A DNA stretch of 64,000 nt from positions 7,361,501 through 7,425,500 of the forward strand of contig NC_070559.1 of the NCBI RefSeq assembly GCF_026914185.1, given 5' to 3'. A program made the translations under genes and the position numbers. The DNA is from Puccinia triticina (lineage: Eukaryota > Basidiomycota > Pucciniomycetes > Pucciniales > Pucciniaceae). How positions within the stretch are numbered: the first letter of the stretch is position 1; every line of letters starts with the position of its first letter. Positions 46,750 through 59,000 of the stretch are shown here, one piece after another. A model generated the notes under the pieces. It was given only the letters and a program-made list of their open reading frames with translations, was not told where the DNA came from and searched no databases.

Positions 46750-49700
46750 ATGCCTCGATACTCCGACAAGAACCTTTATAAATTCCATCGTGGATCAAGA
46801 TTGCCTGCATCTGAAACCAGGGCGCAGAGAAAAAATCGCCTTGCCCATCAACATCAAGACCAGCTTGAATTCTCCAGTCAACCTCGCCAGGCTCAATCAA
46901 CTGTTGTACGAGATCCTCAAGATGAGATAACACTGAATCCACCTGAAACTCCGAGATACAACAATGAAAACGAGTGGGAGGATACCGATGAACCAATGAG
47001 CCCCGAGGACTCCGCTACTCTAGCCCAAATTCGCGCCTACAACCGATCCAAGATACACAAAAACAGGCAGCGCAATTGGAAAGACATCATGCCTCAGTGT
47101 TTCCAGGCATATATATATCTGAAAAGGAAAACTGAAAATTGGACCCTACCTTGCTCCTTTGACGACTACTCTAAGCACCTTTGCAACTGCTCTGTCGAAA
47201 ACCAACACAGTCGAGAAATTGATCTTGTTGATTTGATGAGTACGTTGCTTCCCTTTCGTTTTGAAAAAAAGAAGTAGTGATGCTGCATTTAACCATTTGC
47301 TTCACAATTTTGACAGGCCAGAAGCGAACGCGCATCACATTTTGCAGTTGCACCCCCGACACTATACACCTATTAGGTCATGGGTATTTGTCTAGTACAC
47401 CATTGTTCCCCCAGACAGCATTCTCAATTCGCCTGCTGAACTTTTACGATATACTCTGGAATATCTGCAACTCGCATGTAACACCCTTCACCGAAGTCAT
47501 CCGCCGCTGGAATGAAAGTAGATCAATCAGATTGTGCTGTAAAAACTCAGCCAAGGTACCTTGCTATTATCGTCAAAACAAATTCCAATACTAACTTTCC
47601 CTCAAAATTAAATTTGTGAAGCCAAGGGACCTTCGACGTAACCTCTCTGGAGCAGTCGATGCATATCGTAAAATGAAGGCCATGCAACGAGAACTAGTGC
47701 ATACTGTCACATCGGTTACCAAACAGGATAGACTAGCTCAACAATCTTTTCCTGCGTGTTTTGGTCGAGCAGCTGTGGTGACTAACCCATGTCAATCAGA
47801 AGACAACAACAAAGTTTTTATTTGTATGGATGGTAATTTTCAGCATTGCCATCACGAGCAAGCTGAAAAAACCCATCTCCCCCTCGAAGTACCACAGGTA
47901 TTCATATCCCCCGAAGAAATCAAGGCTTGTGACAAACAAATCCTTGAAGCTGAAGTAGCCCAAAAAAAGACAAAGCGGGGTGTAAGTTTCTTGTTGAATA
48001 AAATACTACCGGAAATTGTCTCAAAAAATGTTCCACATTGTCAAACAGAAAGATCGTTGCACCGAACAGCATAAAGCTGCAGACGACCGAAGAAACGCCA
48101 GCACCTGGAAAGGTTGCGATGACACAGGCCTGTTTGGTTGTTGCTGTCGACACGACTCTGTCCTTTATTTCTGCAATATTCACAAGGCGGGTGAAGGACG
48201 CGGGCTTCCAATGTCGATCATCAAGCAGATTTTCACTGATGTTGATCCCCAGATTAATATTGGTTTACTATATGATATTGGTTGTACTCTTCGGAAATTC
48301 TTCACCTCCCGAAAGTTGCTAACCGAGTATTCCTCTAGAATACAATATGCAACTGCTGTGTTCCATTCTTATGTACATGACTGGAAATGTCAGATCGAGT
48401 ACAACCCCAGGTATAATGAAGGTTGGGGATTAAGTGACGGAGAAGGCATGGAGCGTCTTTGGTCTTCTCTCTCTCCGCTAATTGGTCCTCAACGATATGG
48501 AGCAAGAAGCCGTCGATTCAACGCCCTTGACCATCGTTCGCACTTCCACAACATCCTGGGGATTGAGAAACTGGGTATTTTTATTTTATCCTGAACATTA
48601 TTCGTTGTTATGCTTCAAAATTATTATTCTGACCTGTTGTTGCGTGGTCAATAGTCTTGACCTTGAAAAGGAAATTAGTGCACGCACTTAGGAACAGGAA
48701 GTACTTTCAGAGTGTATTGGACAGGTTACTAGTTCAATTAAACCCACATGCCACAGGCCAACTCTTCAATGAAGATTTCTTTCAAGCACAATGGCAAAGC
48801 CAGCGGGATTACGAGTTGAAACAAAACAAGGACGAGTGCCTTAAGAAAGAGGAACAAGCACAGTTTTATGAACGAGGAGAGGCTTTGAAAATGCTGCTGT
48901 ATGTTTCAAATCATTGTCCTGTTTGTTGTTCAGTCCTGCACACCATCAATTGACAATTTGTTTCCCCTTTGTAGGACAAATTTCTTAGAAAGCCTGGCCA
49001 ATCCATCCCCTGACTCAAATCCAACTCACGCACTCAACATACTCGAGCAGATACAAAACCTCCAGAAAGAACAGGATGAACAAGCCAAGAAATTAGGCTC
49101 ATACTTTTCTGTGGTCACCCCAAGGAACCGTAAGTAGATTAACAAATACATTTTGCTCGCTGCCTCACAAGTTTTCTAGGCTTATTTTTGATTTCTGAGA
49201 ATAGTGGAGCAGGAGCGGAGATTAGGACTGCTTTGGAGCGCTAAAACAGCTCTCTTCAAAGCCGCTGTGGAGCTCCAGGGCGAAATGCAACCTCTCCAAG
49301 ATTGTAAGGCCCGCGGAGAACGACTAGGTACAATTCTCAAGGAAAAAATTTGTGATGCACTTAACCGACGCAAGAAGGGTGTCATCAAAGTTCTCAATTT
49401 GTTCTGCAATCGCCGGACCGATTACCTGAAGAATCACGCCCCCAATCAGCTGAACCTCCCGGAGAACAAACCAATTGACTATCGGCAATTTTCGAAGCTG
49501 ACTCTTGACGATCCCTTTTGGAATGACGGTTACATGTGCTTGTCAAAAGAACCATGGGCCTTGGATTCACTTGTGCGCACCGGTATCCATGCCACTCTAG
49601 GGATTGATCGAGCAAAGGAGGAAATTGATCAGTTGATCATTGAGATTCGGCGTTGCCTGACCTGGGGGGTGTTTCACCGAGATCAGCTCAAAAGTTGTAT

Positions 49701-50180
49701 TGATCAATGTGTGCTGGGTGTGTTTTGCACCATTTTGTATTCTTCTCGGGCCAGTGTTGCTAACAAATTTGACACACAACAGGACCCATGGAAAGCGATC
49801 TGACAACAGCCATGGAAAAATTACTTGGCTCAGCTGGCAGTAGTGCCAAGGTTTTGGTCAGTGAGGAGTTAGATGCCAAACTAACACATCACGAAAAGCT
49901 TCTACTCGGCTGGAACGACACGATCAAGGGGATGGTAGCACTTAGTTTAATCGATCAAAACCTCTTGCCACCTCAATGGCTAGCATTGATGGAATTCCTC
50001 CAGTCAATTTCTAATCGAAACGACGCCCCTGTTGAATTGGACCTGCTTATGGAAGAGGAAGTGCTCAACAATCAAGAATCTGATGGTGAATCGGCTGGAG
50101 TGGATGATCTGGAAGAAATCTTTGCCAAAAACAACGAGCGTACCACAAGGGATCAGCAAGGGCCATTTATTCCACTCTGA
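46750..50180 (+). CDS. CxC/KDZ transposase, intact, 974 aa
   Basis: The transposase cuts and pastes the element. Exons 46750-47239, 47317-47555, 47622-47981, 48049-48574, 48655-48898, 48975-49129, 49205-49717 and 49783-50180 are GT-AG and phase-consistent with no internal stop. The CxC cysteine cluster is LPCSFDDYSKHLCNCS plus FCSCTPDTIHLLGHGYL. The DDE-type core follows: FPACFG, CMDGNFQHCHH (first Asp), DRCTEQHKAADDRRNASTW, GCCCRHDSVLYFCNI, LLYDIGCTLRKF (second Asp), YVHDWKCQIEYNPRYNEGW and SDGEGMERLWSSLSPL (Glu). DDPFWNDG is near the C-terminus, shared with element 1. The start ATG has the conserved MPRYSDKNLYKFHRG. Family assignment rests on recall of the KDZ signature. Confidence 0.9.
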
Positions 50181-50797
50181 TATTCCACTCTGATTTCTGA
50201 TGGTGCATCCCGGCTCAAGGCCACCCAATTACCACCGCTGATGGGATTGGAATAATCCCCGGACATGTTGAAGTCTGTCCTGTAGCACAATAAGTAGTAG
50301 TAGTTAGTTATGCAATTTTAATAAAAATTTTGCGTCCCCAATACAAGACTCTGCACAAAACCCAGGATGACTTGGGGACTTGTGAGTTGAAGAAATAGCG
50401 GCAATGGGAATAACTTGAACGGAATACTTTGCCCTACTCGACGACCTTCTTCCCATTACCGCTTGAGAAGTAACTCGGGTTCGCCTAGCCGCAAGGCCCG
50501 CAGTGTACAGATGTAGTCTTGGGCTCAGACCCGGTCTCATCTTGATAAGAGACTTAGCTTAGAGCGCAGTCCCACTCAGCTTGAGTATTCGGGATTCACC
50601 TAATCAGGTTTGAAGTACAAGCGGTGTGGGGAGTCGAACTGAAGCTGGGGGATTTGGCGGGGCGGGATGCGGGACGGTCGGGTGGGCGGGACGGATGCTA
50701 AAGAATGGGTGTACAATGCACTTAAGACCCGCGTTCCCAGACATCTCTGGAACGCGGTCTTAAGTGTCTACATACATGTTACATAGGTCAATTACTG

Positions 50798-51533
50798 GGG
50801 AAAAAGTCACAAGCATCATGCATGTATTCAAGGTTGCCAAGCTCACACACCAGCACACACCTGCCATATCGTCTGAAAGGAAAAAAAAGGATTGGAAATC
50901 CTTCAAGGAAGCCACGTGTATGTATGTAAATAGAAACTGAGTTAATTATAGTCAAATCAGAACAATCAACTGTGTCCAATTTCAGAAAGATCAAACTGTC
51001 TCGACGGATCCATGACGGAGAATAGTGCTCCAGAATCCGGAGTCCTACATTCACCCTACCGACCGACCCGGCCCAGCCGAGATTGTACATATCCTCCAAC
51101 CAATCAGATGACGTCCAAAAGAAGGGGTCTATAAACAATACAAAATTACCTCATGGTACATAATTCTGCGGATCGCGGGGGTTAGAGCAAAGGAAAAGTT
51201 TGACATGCTCCCAACTGACTTGTATGGCAAAATACATCGAGTGTCAATCGACTGCTCATACAAAGATGGGCGATCAGCAGCATGAACACACCGGAAAACC
51301 AGTTGCTTCAAACATTCACCACGGTGTACGAAGGAGATACTCAAAACAAAACTCAATCTTGCGTAATGTAGCCATTTATAGACAGCATCTCTTGCGACTC
51401 ACGACACTCTTTTTATGAATGACTCGGGCGAAGCTGTGATCAGCGGGGTTCAGGATTCAAATTCACAAAAAGTTTACAGCTGAATTAAATAAGGGGTTGA
51501 TCAACAGCTTCAAAAAAAACTGAAACTTGATCA
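50798..51533. other. Spacer right of KDZ element 2
   Basis: This is the original wc-1 upstream DNA displaced by the element, plus unassigned sequence. Short open frames at 50788-51138 and 51129-51356 (-) match no family. Confidence 0.45.
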
Positions 51534-51601
51534 AGAGAATATCTCTGCGGACCCGGAGCGGCTACCCGGCACCTCCCGCACCTGCCGGCGCACTTAGCTA
51601 A

Positions 51602-52690
51602 GTCCCTCAATCGGAGGCGCGGGAGCGCTGTTGCGAAGCGACCCTCCGAAGGAGGGACCAACACTGGGTCGCTACGCTAACCATAGCGGTTAGCGTAGCG
51701 TAGCGCAGCGCGAATGCGCTATTTTTTAGCGTAGTGTTAGCGCAATTGCACACATATGCGCTAACGCTATGCGCACGCGGTGCGCAGCTATTTTAGCTGA
51801 TAGCGTAGCGTTAGCGCAGATGCGCGCAATTGCGCTAACGCTACGCATGCAGGGCGCAAAAGAGCGCGCGCTACGCTGCGCTACAGCACTTTAGCGGGAC
51901 AAAAGGGCTCTTTTTCCGCTAAAAGCGGTGTAGCGCAGCGCAGCGTAGCGTAGCGACTGTAGCGGCGCGCTAACGCTAACAAAGAATTGGCGCGCTGTTA
52001 GCGCCGCTGAAAATTAGCGCAGCGTAGCGGCGCTAACAGCGCGCTAACGCTATGCAAAATAGATGGGCGCTTTTTTCCGCTACGCTAACGCGTAGCGCTG
52101 AAATAGCGTAGCGTAGCGTAGCGACCCAGTGTTGGAGGGACTTACACCCTACCTCGCAAAAGAGTAGGCAGCAGAAATCCCAATTGGCTGGGGAAAACTT
52201 TCAAAATTATCAACTCTTTATATCTTGACTCAGCTATAGACTATCAAAATTCTGAGTAGACAGTTTTGTCTGCCTACATCAGCACTTGCACCTGCCACCT
52301 TCCTGAGGTTGGGTCCCTCCAAAAAATCTCTTGAATCCCAAATGAAACAAAAATGAGTTCATGGGTTTTGGGAGGGCATTGTTCAAACAGGCCTCGGTCA
52401 AAGCCATACTTTTGACGCCTGTCAAAACTTAGCAGCTCTTAATTTTTTAAAAGAAAATCCAGTTCAACTGTTACAGATAAAAGAAAGATACCAGCAGAGA
52501 GCAATGCTTCTTCGCTATCTCTTGAAGCAGCTGACTTGGCCTCAGCTGTCCTTGCGTAGCTACAACGGAGGGACAAGCGAAAAACGCTGAAAACAGACGT
52601 CTGCTGCCTATTGTTTTGCAAGGTAGGGCATAAGTCCCTCCTTCGGAGGGTTGCTTCGCGACAGCGCTCCCGCGCCTCCGATCGAGGGAC
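51602..52690. mobile_element. MITE-C with GTCCCTC ends, about 100-bp TIRs
   Basis: GTCCCTC...GAGGGAC ends are flanked by the 8-bp duplication TTAGCTAA, itself a palindrome (51594-51601 and 52691-52698). The TIRs share GGAGGCGCGGGAGCGCTGT and CCCTCCGAAGGAGGGACTTA and continue through AGGCAGCAGA. Without the 483 bp of nested insertion the element is about 606 bp. Confidence 0.85.
51659..52134. mobile_element. CAACA-family GC-rich foldback element, copy 2 (476 bp)
   Basis: Ends CAACACTGGGTCGCTACG and the inverse have a perfect 7-bp duplication GAGGGAC (51652-51658 and 52135-52141). It is inserted in the left TIR of MITE-C and is nearly identical along its length to copy 1 at 32802, so both moved recently. 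Confidence 0.92.
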
Positions 52691-52760
52691 TTAGCTAAGT
52701 TTGACCTGCCGGGCGGTGCCGGGTGCCCAGTTTTGGGTCAAAAAACAGCTGGGTACGGCC

Positions 52761-55168
52761 CGCCGCACACTTCCCGAGTGGGACGGGGGTTGGGTTGGGG
52801 CTCCTGCCCCACACCCCGTCTTGAATCCGGCCCCAGACCGCCAGGTTGCTTGCTAGCCTTGTAAGTACTGGTGCTTCCCAAGAAGGAGACTGCTCATCCA
52901 ACCCACTTGGCATGTGGCTAGACAGTGGACTCGTGATCCAACCTGAGGAAGACTTCCAAAGTACTGCTGCCCTGGTGTGGTGTTTCATTTGGTTGACAAT
53001 GCCAAAATCACTTTGCAGAGGTATTGTGGCCACATAGGCAGCTATCATTCATTACCAGAGGAGAAAGTAATATATGAGGAGGCTTGGAAAAACAACTGCC
53101 AATTCTTGGGAAACAAACTCCCAATTTTTGGGAAACAAACTCCCAATTTTGGGAAACAAACTCCCAATTTTTGGGAAAATGACTCCAGTCCAGAGCCAAA
53201 GTTTGTTTACATTTGGAAGGACCATTTTTCAACAAGCTCCCCAATTTCCACCGGGCCCCTTTTTTGGGAGTTTTTGGCCATGTTTGGCAGAAATTTGGGA
53301 GTCACCTGCCAAGTTTTACTAATTATGTTTAGTGTTGGAGGACTTCAAGCTCCTATCAATCTGGGTCTGGGAACCCCTTCCAGACCCAGATCTGAGCCAA
53401 ATTTTGCAGGGAAATCTAGGCTTTTGGACTCTGGGAGCCTCCCAGATTGCAATGGGAAGTGCTCCATTAATAACTTGATAGCCTGTTGTTTGTGTCATCA
53501 AAACTTAAAGGAATGCAAGCTGCCTCCCTCTTGAGTCCTCCCCAAGTCTGTTGTAAGAATCCGTGGAGAATTACCCCTCTGCACTGCATGAGTTAGACAT
53601 CTTGGGTGCCCAATTCTCCCTGTAATTTGATCTGCTGAAGTCAGAAGTGTGGTATAGTTGCTATTTTTGCATTTTTTAGAACAGCTGATCTACTTCCCCA
53701 GATTAATTTTGCAAATCTGAAAGCTTTTGCATTGAGCAAGTCTACCAAAATAAGCCCAATCTATAATTATTGTCTTTGAGATTTCTTGTGATTATTAATG
53801 TGATTCTCAAGCCCAATCAATGGTGTCACTGTAACTGCTGTGCAGCGCTGTTCACCACTACTCAAATTTGAGCTTGGGTTGACATGGGCCCAACGGCACA
53901 GTTGCAGACAGGTCAGCCCAGGTGGGCCCCAACCTGTCTCATCTGCCCATATTTCAACAACAGGGTTGGATTGAACTTAACACAAGTCCCTCCTGTGCCT
54001 GCGGGGTGCTAGCACCCTCCTGCCAGGGAGGGATTTGCACACAATGTTGAGGTCCTTGCGTGAGCAGTACCAGCCAAATGGCTGGAAAGACCATAAAACC
54101 CCTCAGATGCCCCCAAGCTCTCCAAATTTTTAGAAGCCAATGGCACCAAGAATGCTGATGATTTCCTACATATTCTGAAACTTGAAAAAAATGAAGTAAA
54201 TTTGGCCAATATGTCACAGGAGTTACAGTTTGCTTGCGGGGGCAGACCACCATCACACCCTTTTCACAGCCCTCAAAGTCCCTAAAAATGGTTTTGTTGG
54301 GATTTCGACTTTTCGCCGGTGAGGAGAAAGAGAAGAGCTCTTGAGGGTGCTCAAGAAAAAGGGGCGGTGATGATGGATGAATCACCGGATGCGGCTCAGA
54401 GGTGGAGCGGAAAAAGAAGGAGAGAACCGATGAGTTGATTACTCTGGACTAGGCTATGGTTATATGGACTATGTACATGGAATCAACTTGTGGGTGAGAA
54501 TAAAATGAATAAAAAATGATAATGAATAAGAAACTTCTCAACTCATTGTAACATGTCAAAAGGTACATCAATATCCCCAGCAGAGAGTGCGCACACAAGA
54601 GGATAAGAAGGATTTGGGAAAGTTTGACAAACTAATCTAGGCAAGGAGCAAAGTCAACAAGGCTAGTACGGTGAGCAGACATGACCACTAAATACAAACA
54701 GACCATAATATGTGGACTCATAAGTGTAGAATATCTTTGATCTGAAAACAAGCCCGTAGAGGAGGATAAAGTGAGCGGAGATGGTGTGAGGAGAAAGTGA
54801 AGGGGTTTTAGGGATGAGTGGAAAGACAGAAATCCAACAGGTTTTCTTGAAACACACATAGAAATCTCAATATTACCACTTTTGAAATTGTTTTTTTTTA
54901 CAAATGATGGGCAAGAAGGTAGGCTCCATTCCCTCAATTTTTATTATTTTATAATATGCTCACTTGTAGGTTCTACAGGATTTTGAAGTCAAACACCAGG
55001 AAACAATTTAGCCACTTGATGGCAAGTGACATGATGCAGCTTTGGTTTCTGCTCTGGAGCTGCTCCAGCGCGCTCAAGCTGATGCTAAATTTTTCCCAGG
55101 AACAGCTGATGCTCATCAAAAGCTGAGCAGTAGGCATTGAATGAGCCGGGGCCAAAGCTGAGCATTGG
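52761..55168. other. Long region without recognised genes
   Basis: Contains a tandem repeat of ttgggaaacaaactcccaa units (about 53100-53175), and a cagggaggg/ccctcc motif near 53990-54035 recalling MITE-C ends. A dispersed repeat at about 54775-54820 (gaggagaaagtgaagg, ttttagggatgag) is shared with about 2760-2795. No protein family was recognised. Confidence 0.5.
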
Positions 55169-55384
55169 CACTGCCAGCATATTTGACTGGGTTGAAGTCA
55201 TCCCAGTTTAACTGGGATGCACTCAACCAATTTAAACTTGGTTGATCTCAACCAATTCAATATAAACCCAAGGGGGGTACCTTGGATTTATATCTCATCA
55301 GTTGATATCACTCAAGTTTACATTGGTTGAGTGTATCCCAGTTTAACTGGGATAACCTCAACCCAGCCAATTATGCTGGCAGTG
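55169..55384. mobile_element. CACTG-ended foldback MITE, 216 bp
   Basis: CACTGCCAGCATA at the left and its inverse at the right. The arms continue with CTGGGTTGA and a nested palindrome ATCCCAGTTTAACTGGGAT on each side. TGG flanks both ends (55166-55168, 55385-55387). CACTG ends with a 3-bp duplication suit the CACTA superfamily; this is inference. Confidence 0.75.
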
Positions 55385-55439
55385 TGGGTGAGCCTGGGCC
55401 CCAGCCTGATACAAAGCCAAGTGTCAGCTGGACCAAGAA

Positions 55440-55829
55440 CATTCCAAATCTAACATAAGCTTAGCCAACAATGGTCCAAAGCTGAGCATCATCTTGAAAA
55501 AGGATTTTGAAGAGCTGAGCATCCGCTGGGACAATACTGTTCCAAGGATTAACACCAGCTGGGCCAAGAATTTTCAAAAGCTGAGGATCAGCTGAGCCAA
55601 TAATGGTCCAAAGCTGAGCATTGGCTGAGCCAAGGCTGTTCCAAAGCTGAGAATCAGGTGTTTTAAGACTATTCAGAAGATTAGTATCACCTGAGCCAAG
55701 GCTGTTCCACAGCTGAGCATCAGCTGAGCCAAGGCTGGTCCACAGCTGAGCATTGTCTGAGCCAAGGCTGGTACACAGATGAGCCAAGGATTTTCCACAG
55801 CTGAGCCAAGGATTGTCCACAGCTGAGCA
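55440..55829. repeat. 33-bp minisatellite, left part
   Basis: Degenerate units of gctgagcatcagctgagcc-aaggctg/nttccaca recur roughly every 33 bp, producing an apparent 11-residue peptide repeat on the minus strand that I do not believe is translated. The array continues at 61048-61420 beyond the hAT insertion. Confidence 0.8.
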
Positions 55830-56093
55830 TAGAGAATAACAATTTGGACCCGTTTATAGGTACCCGGCACCCGCGGGGCGGTGCCGGGTGCGGTGCCGGG
55901 TGCCTGTTTTTTTGAGAAAAGTGGGGCGGTACCCGCCCATTTGGCTCTATGGCGGGGGCGGGAGCAAGTACCCTGTGCCAGCCCCTCTAGTCGGGTCCCT
56001 CGGAGACTGGAGTCGGGTCCCCCCATTCTTAGTCACCAAGCAGGTTGCCGGATATCAACTAATCCCTTCTCCAACAACACTGGAGAAGTCACC

Positions 56094-59000
56094 ATGGCTC
56101 GTGGGCGCAACTGATTGAAAAATCCCATTGTCAAATCTTCGCCGCCGCAAGAGGATATTCAAGATACAAGCAAAGCCAATGAAAATAACACTCCAACCAG
56201 CACCCAGCCCTCGTGTGGAGGCCGAGCATTGACCGATGAGGAGGAGTTATGTGGGTTTTCTATGTTTTGTTTACATGTTTTTTTTTTTTTAAATACATGT
56301 TTTTTTTTTTTTAAAAAAAAAAATTGGTTATTCATTTACTGATTCTGTTTCTGCATCCAGTAAGGGCTCAGAAAGTCGCCTCAAACGCCGTCAGCATGAG
56401 CTATCAATTGTATAAGCCACCACAGCTATCAAATCAGAAGGATAAGTTCGGCAGGCGAATGATTGCTTATGAATGCAAATTGTTAGTCAAGTTTCAGGCT
56501 CTGCAAACTGTTATGACCGGTATATATAGCTGATTCTCATTCCCTATTCCCGCTCAGATGTAGTACCAAGATCAACCAACCAACCTCCGACTCCTCTTGT
56601 AGTAATCTTAACAAACACGCGTCCATTTGCCTCCGCAAACACAACCAATCTCGAACTAGTAAATCTTTGGCATCTCTTGGAATAACAGGAAAAGGAGAAA
56701 TAGATCCGAAAGAAGTGAGTTCTTTTTGGTATTTGATTTTGATATAAGCGATCTGACAGATACAGCCTCAGGTTCCTCAGCTATGCGCTGTATGGTGCGC
56801 TGAAGCTGCGAGGCCTTTTTCTGCACTTGTCGATGCCAGCCACAAGGCCATACTCCACCCTACGGTCGTCAAGCATTTACCCAATCCGCAAGAGGTTTCA
56901 AAGGACATCCACCTCCTTTACTCGGCTATCCAACATGAATCCCGGGCTGCTTTGAATGTAAGAAATTACAGATTTGATTTTCTTTTCCTTTGTTTGTTTT
57001 TATCACTGACTTCCTTCTATTCTTAGGCACACAACGGTGCATTATATCTAGGAATCGACACATGGCAGTCACCAAATGGATACAACATCTTAGGAATTGT
57101 CATGTATTGATTAGCAGAAGATCAAACTGGTGATATCAAACTCGAGTCCTTGCCTCTCGACTTTGTTTGCCTTTTGAAAAGCCACACGGGTGTCTACTTG
57201 GCCGACACAGTCTGCTTAGTAGTTGAGAAATTTGGCATTCACAATAAAGTGTACCCATTCATTATGATTTTGTCTTGCTTCCAACGCTGATCAATAATCC
57301 TTTTGTTTGTTTAGATTTGTGGTATAGTGAGCAATAATGCAAAGAACAACAAAGTGATGGTACGTGAGATCAAGAAACTCAAGTGGCCTCAATTTCAAGG
57401 GGAGCCACATTGGATACAATGCTTCGCGCACATCCTAAACCTCATCGTCCAGGCTATTCTCCGTCCATTTGGAAGTAAGAATGATGCTAACGACAATCAC
57501 GGCCCAACAGGTGCAGAAACATTCGGATGGGTCGGATTCTGATGATGGCAATGCTGAAGAGCAGATTAGAGTGTAAGTTTCCCAAGAATATATAGTTACT
57601 GTAGTGTTTAATTGTCTTATTTCTTTATTTGATCCATGCTAGGGTTCCACGTGGAGAGAAAGCCCCGTCAGAAGATGAATATTCAAGCAACAGCGACAAC
57701 TCATGTTCTCAACGCGATGTAGATGATGAATCACTTGATGAGGCTGACATAGAAAATGCGAGTGAAGAAGAGGATGCCAATACGTACACAACCAATTCTT
57801 GTAGACTCACATTGGCAAACGTAAGGCCAAACTTTATTCAGGATTGAAAACAGTTTGATGGGATCTGACCCTTTTTGGTATAGTTTTGAGTGATTGCAAA
57901 GAAACTAAGGTACTTGCCAAATTCCAAGGCTGAATTCATCAAGATTTGCACCGAGAAAGAGTGTGAAACTCCTCATAATATCAAAAGAGATGTAAGTACA
58001 TGATGGAACTCCACCTGTGCGCAACTCAACAGCATCATTAGGTGTCAAGCTGCTGTGTAAGTATTCCTTGAGTTCAGATGATCCTTCCTGAATCAAATTT
58101 CTGACTCAATTGCTTTACTGTAAGGTTTGAGTGGCAGCGCCATAAATGGCATGGTGTAGACCGCAAGCATCAATTGAACAAATCCGACTTGGAACTGGCT
58201 TGTGATTTGGCAACGGTGTAGGGACTCTTGTGGGACACTAAATGTTTTATTTGGTGAAAATATCCTCTGAGGGGGAAATAAATTGCTAATAGGTTGAAAG
58301 GCTATTACAACTTACGGGTGGTTTGAAAGACCTGCCCCTCTAATGGTACTATGCAAATAACTAAGAGTCTTGTAATCAATATTTATAAAGATGTGGCTGA
58401 TTCCAAGATAGATCTTACTTTTGTATAGTAATCTCTATCAGACCTAGATTCCTCAAATCACTATTCTTGCAGATCTGTTACAACTTCTGATGATGGGGAA
58501 TAATGTAATCAAGTGGGATCAATTATGTAAAATACAATTTTTGTTGATGTTGGGTTGTTGATGAGAAGGTTGGTAATGATCTCTTCCTTAAACAATCTCT
58601 TGATAAGGCACTTTAATCAATACTAGATCTCCTGGTTGCTACTACACTACTACTACTTGTTATAATTGTTGTTGATGAAGTTGGTAATAATCTCTTCCTT
58701 AACAATCTCTTGATAAGGCACTTTAATTACTACTAGAGCTCCTGACTACTACTACTACTGACTCAAACTCAACACTACCACTACTACTACCACTACCACT
58801 AAACTACCACTGTAACTAAACTAACCACTGTGAACAAACCTCTGTAGGCTGATGGGGGGAAAAGATCTGATGAGGGGGGGAAAGAGGCCTCCTTATATAT
58901 TGAAGGGTGAGGGAATTTAGCTCCAGGGGAACTCCTTGTGAGGGCTATTTTCTACAGGGGATATCAGTTGCACAGCAAGATATGCATGTGTTGCACTGCC

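Larger units (their letters stand above)
42913..50789. mobile_element. KDZ DNA transposon 2, 7.9 kb, probably recent and near-complete
   Basis: Ends GACCTATGTAACATGTATG and the inverse are flanked by a perfect 8-bp duplication AATTACTG (42905-42912 and 50790-50797). TIRs are 182 bp (42913-43094 and 50608-50789) with only two differences. Each TIR contains an internal hairpin CTTAAGACCGCGTTCC paired with GGGAACGCGGGTCTTAAG, a plausible transposase-binding structure. The element carries an accessory gene and a transposase gene, both on the plus strand. Confidence 0.93.
51534..52760. mobile_element. hAT-terminus fragment hosting nested MITEs
   Basis: AGAGAATATCTCTGCGGACC then CTACCCGGCACC at 51534-51574 resembles the hAT end at 55830 (TAGAGAATAACAATTTGGACC, then GTACCCGGCACC). 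After the nested element, GACCTGCCGGGCGGTGCCGG resumes at 52701. No transposase is present. It is probably a relic end. Confidence 0.5.

Noticed and set aside
55461..56026. Minus-strand frame with an 11-residue repeat (AQLWTSLGSAD-like)
   Set aside because: It follows exactly the 33-bp minisatellite, runs into the hAT subterminal region in an alternative frame, and has no start or splice context suggesting a gene.
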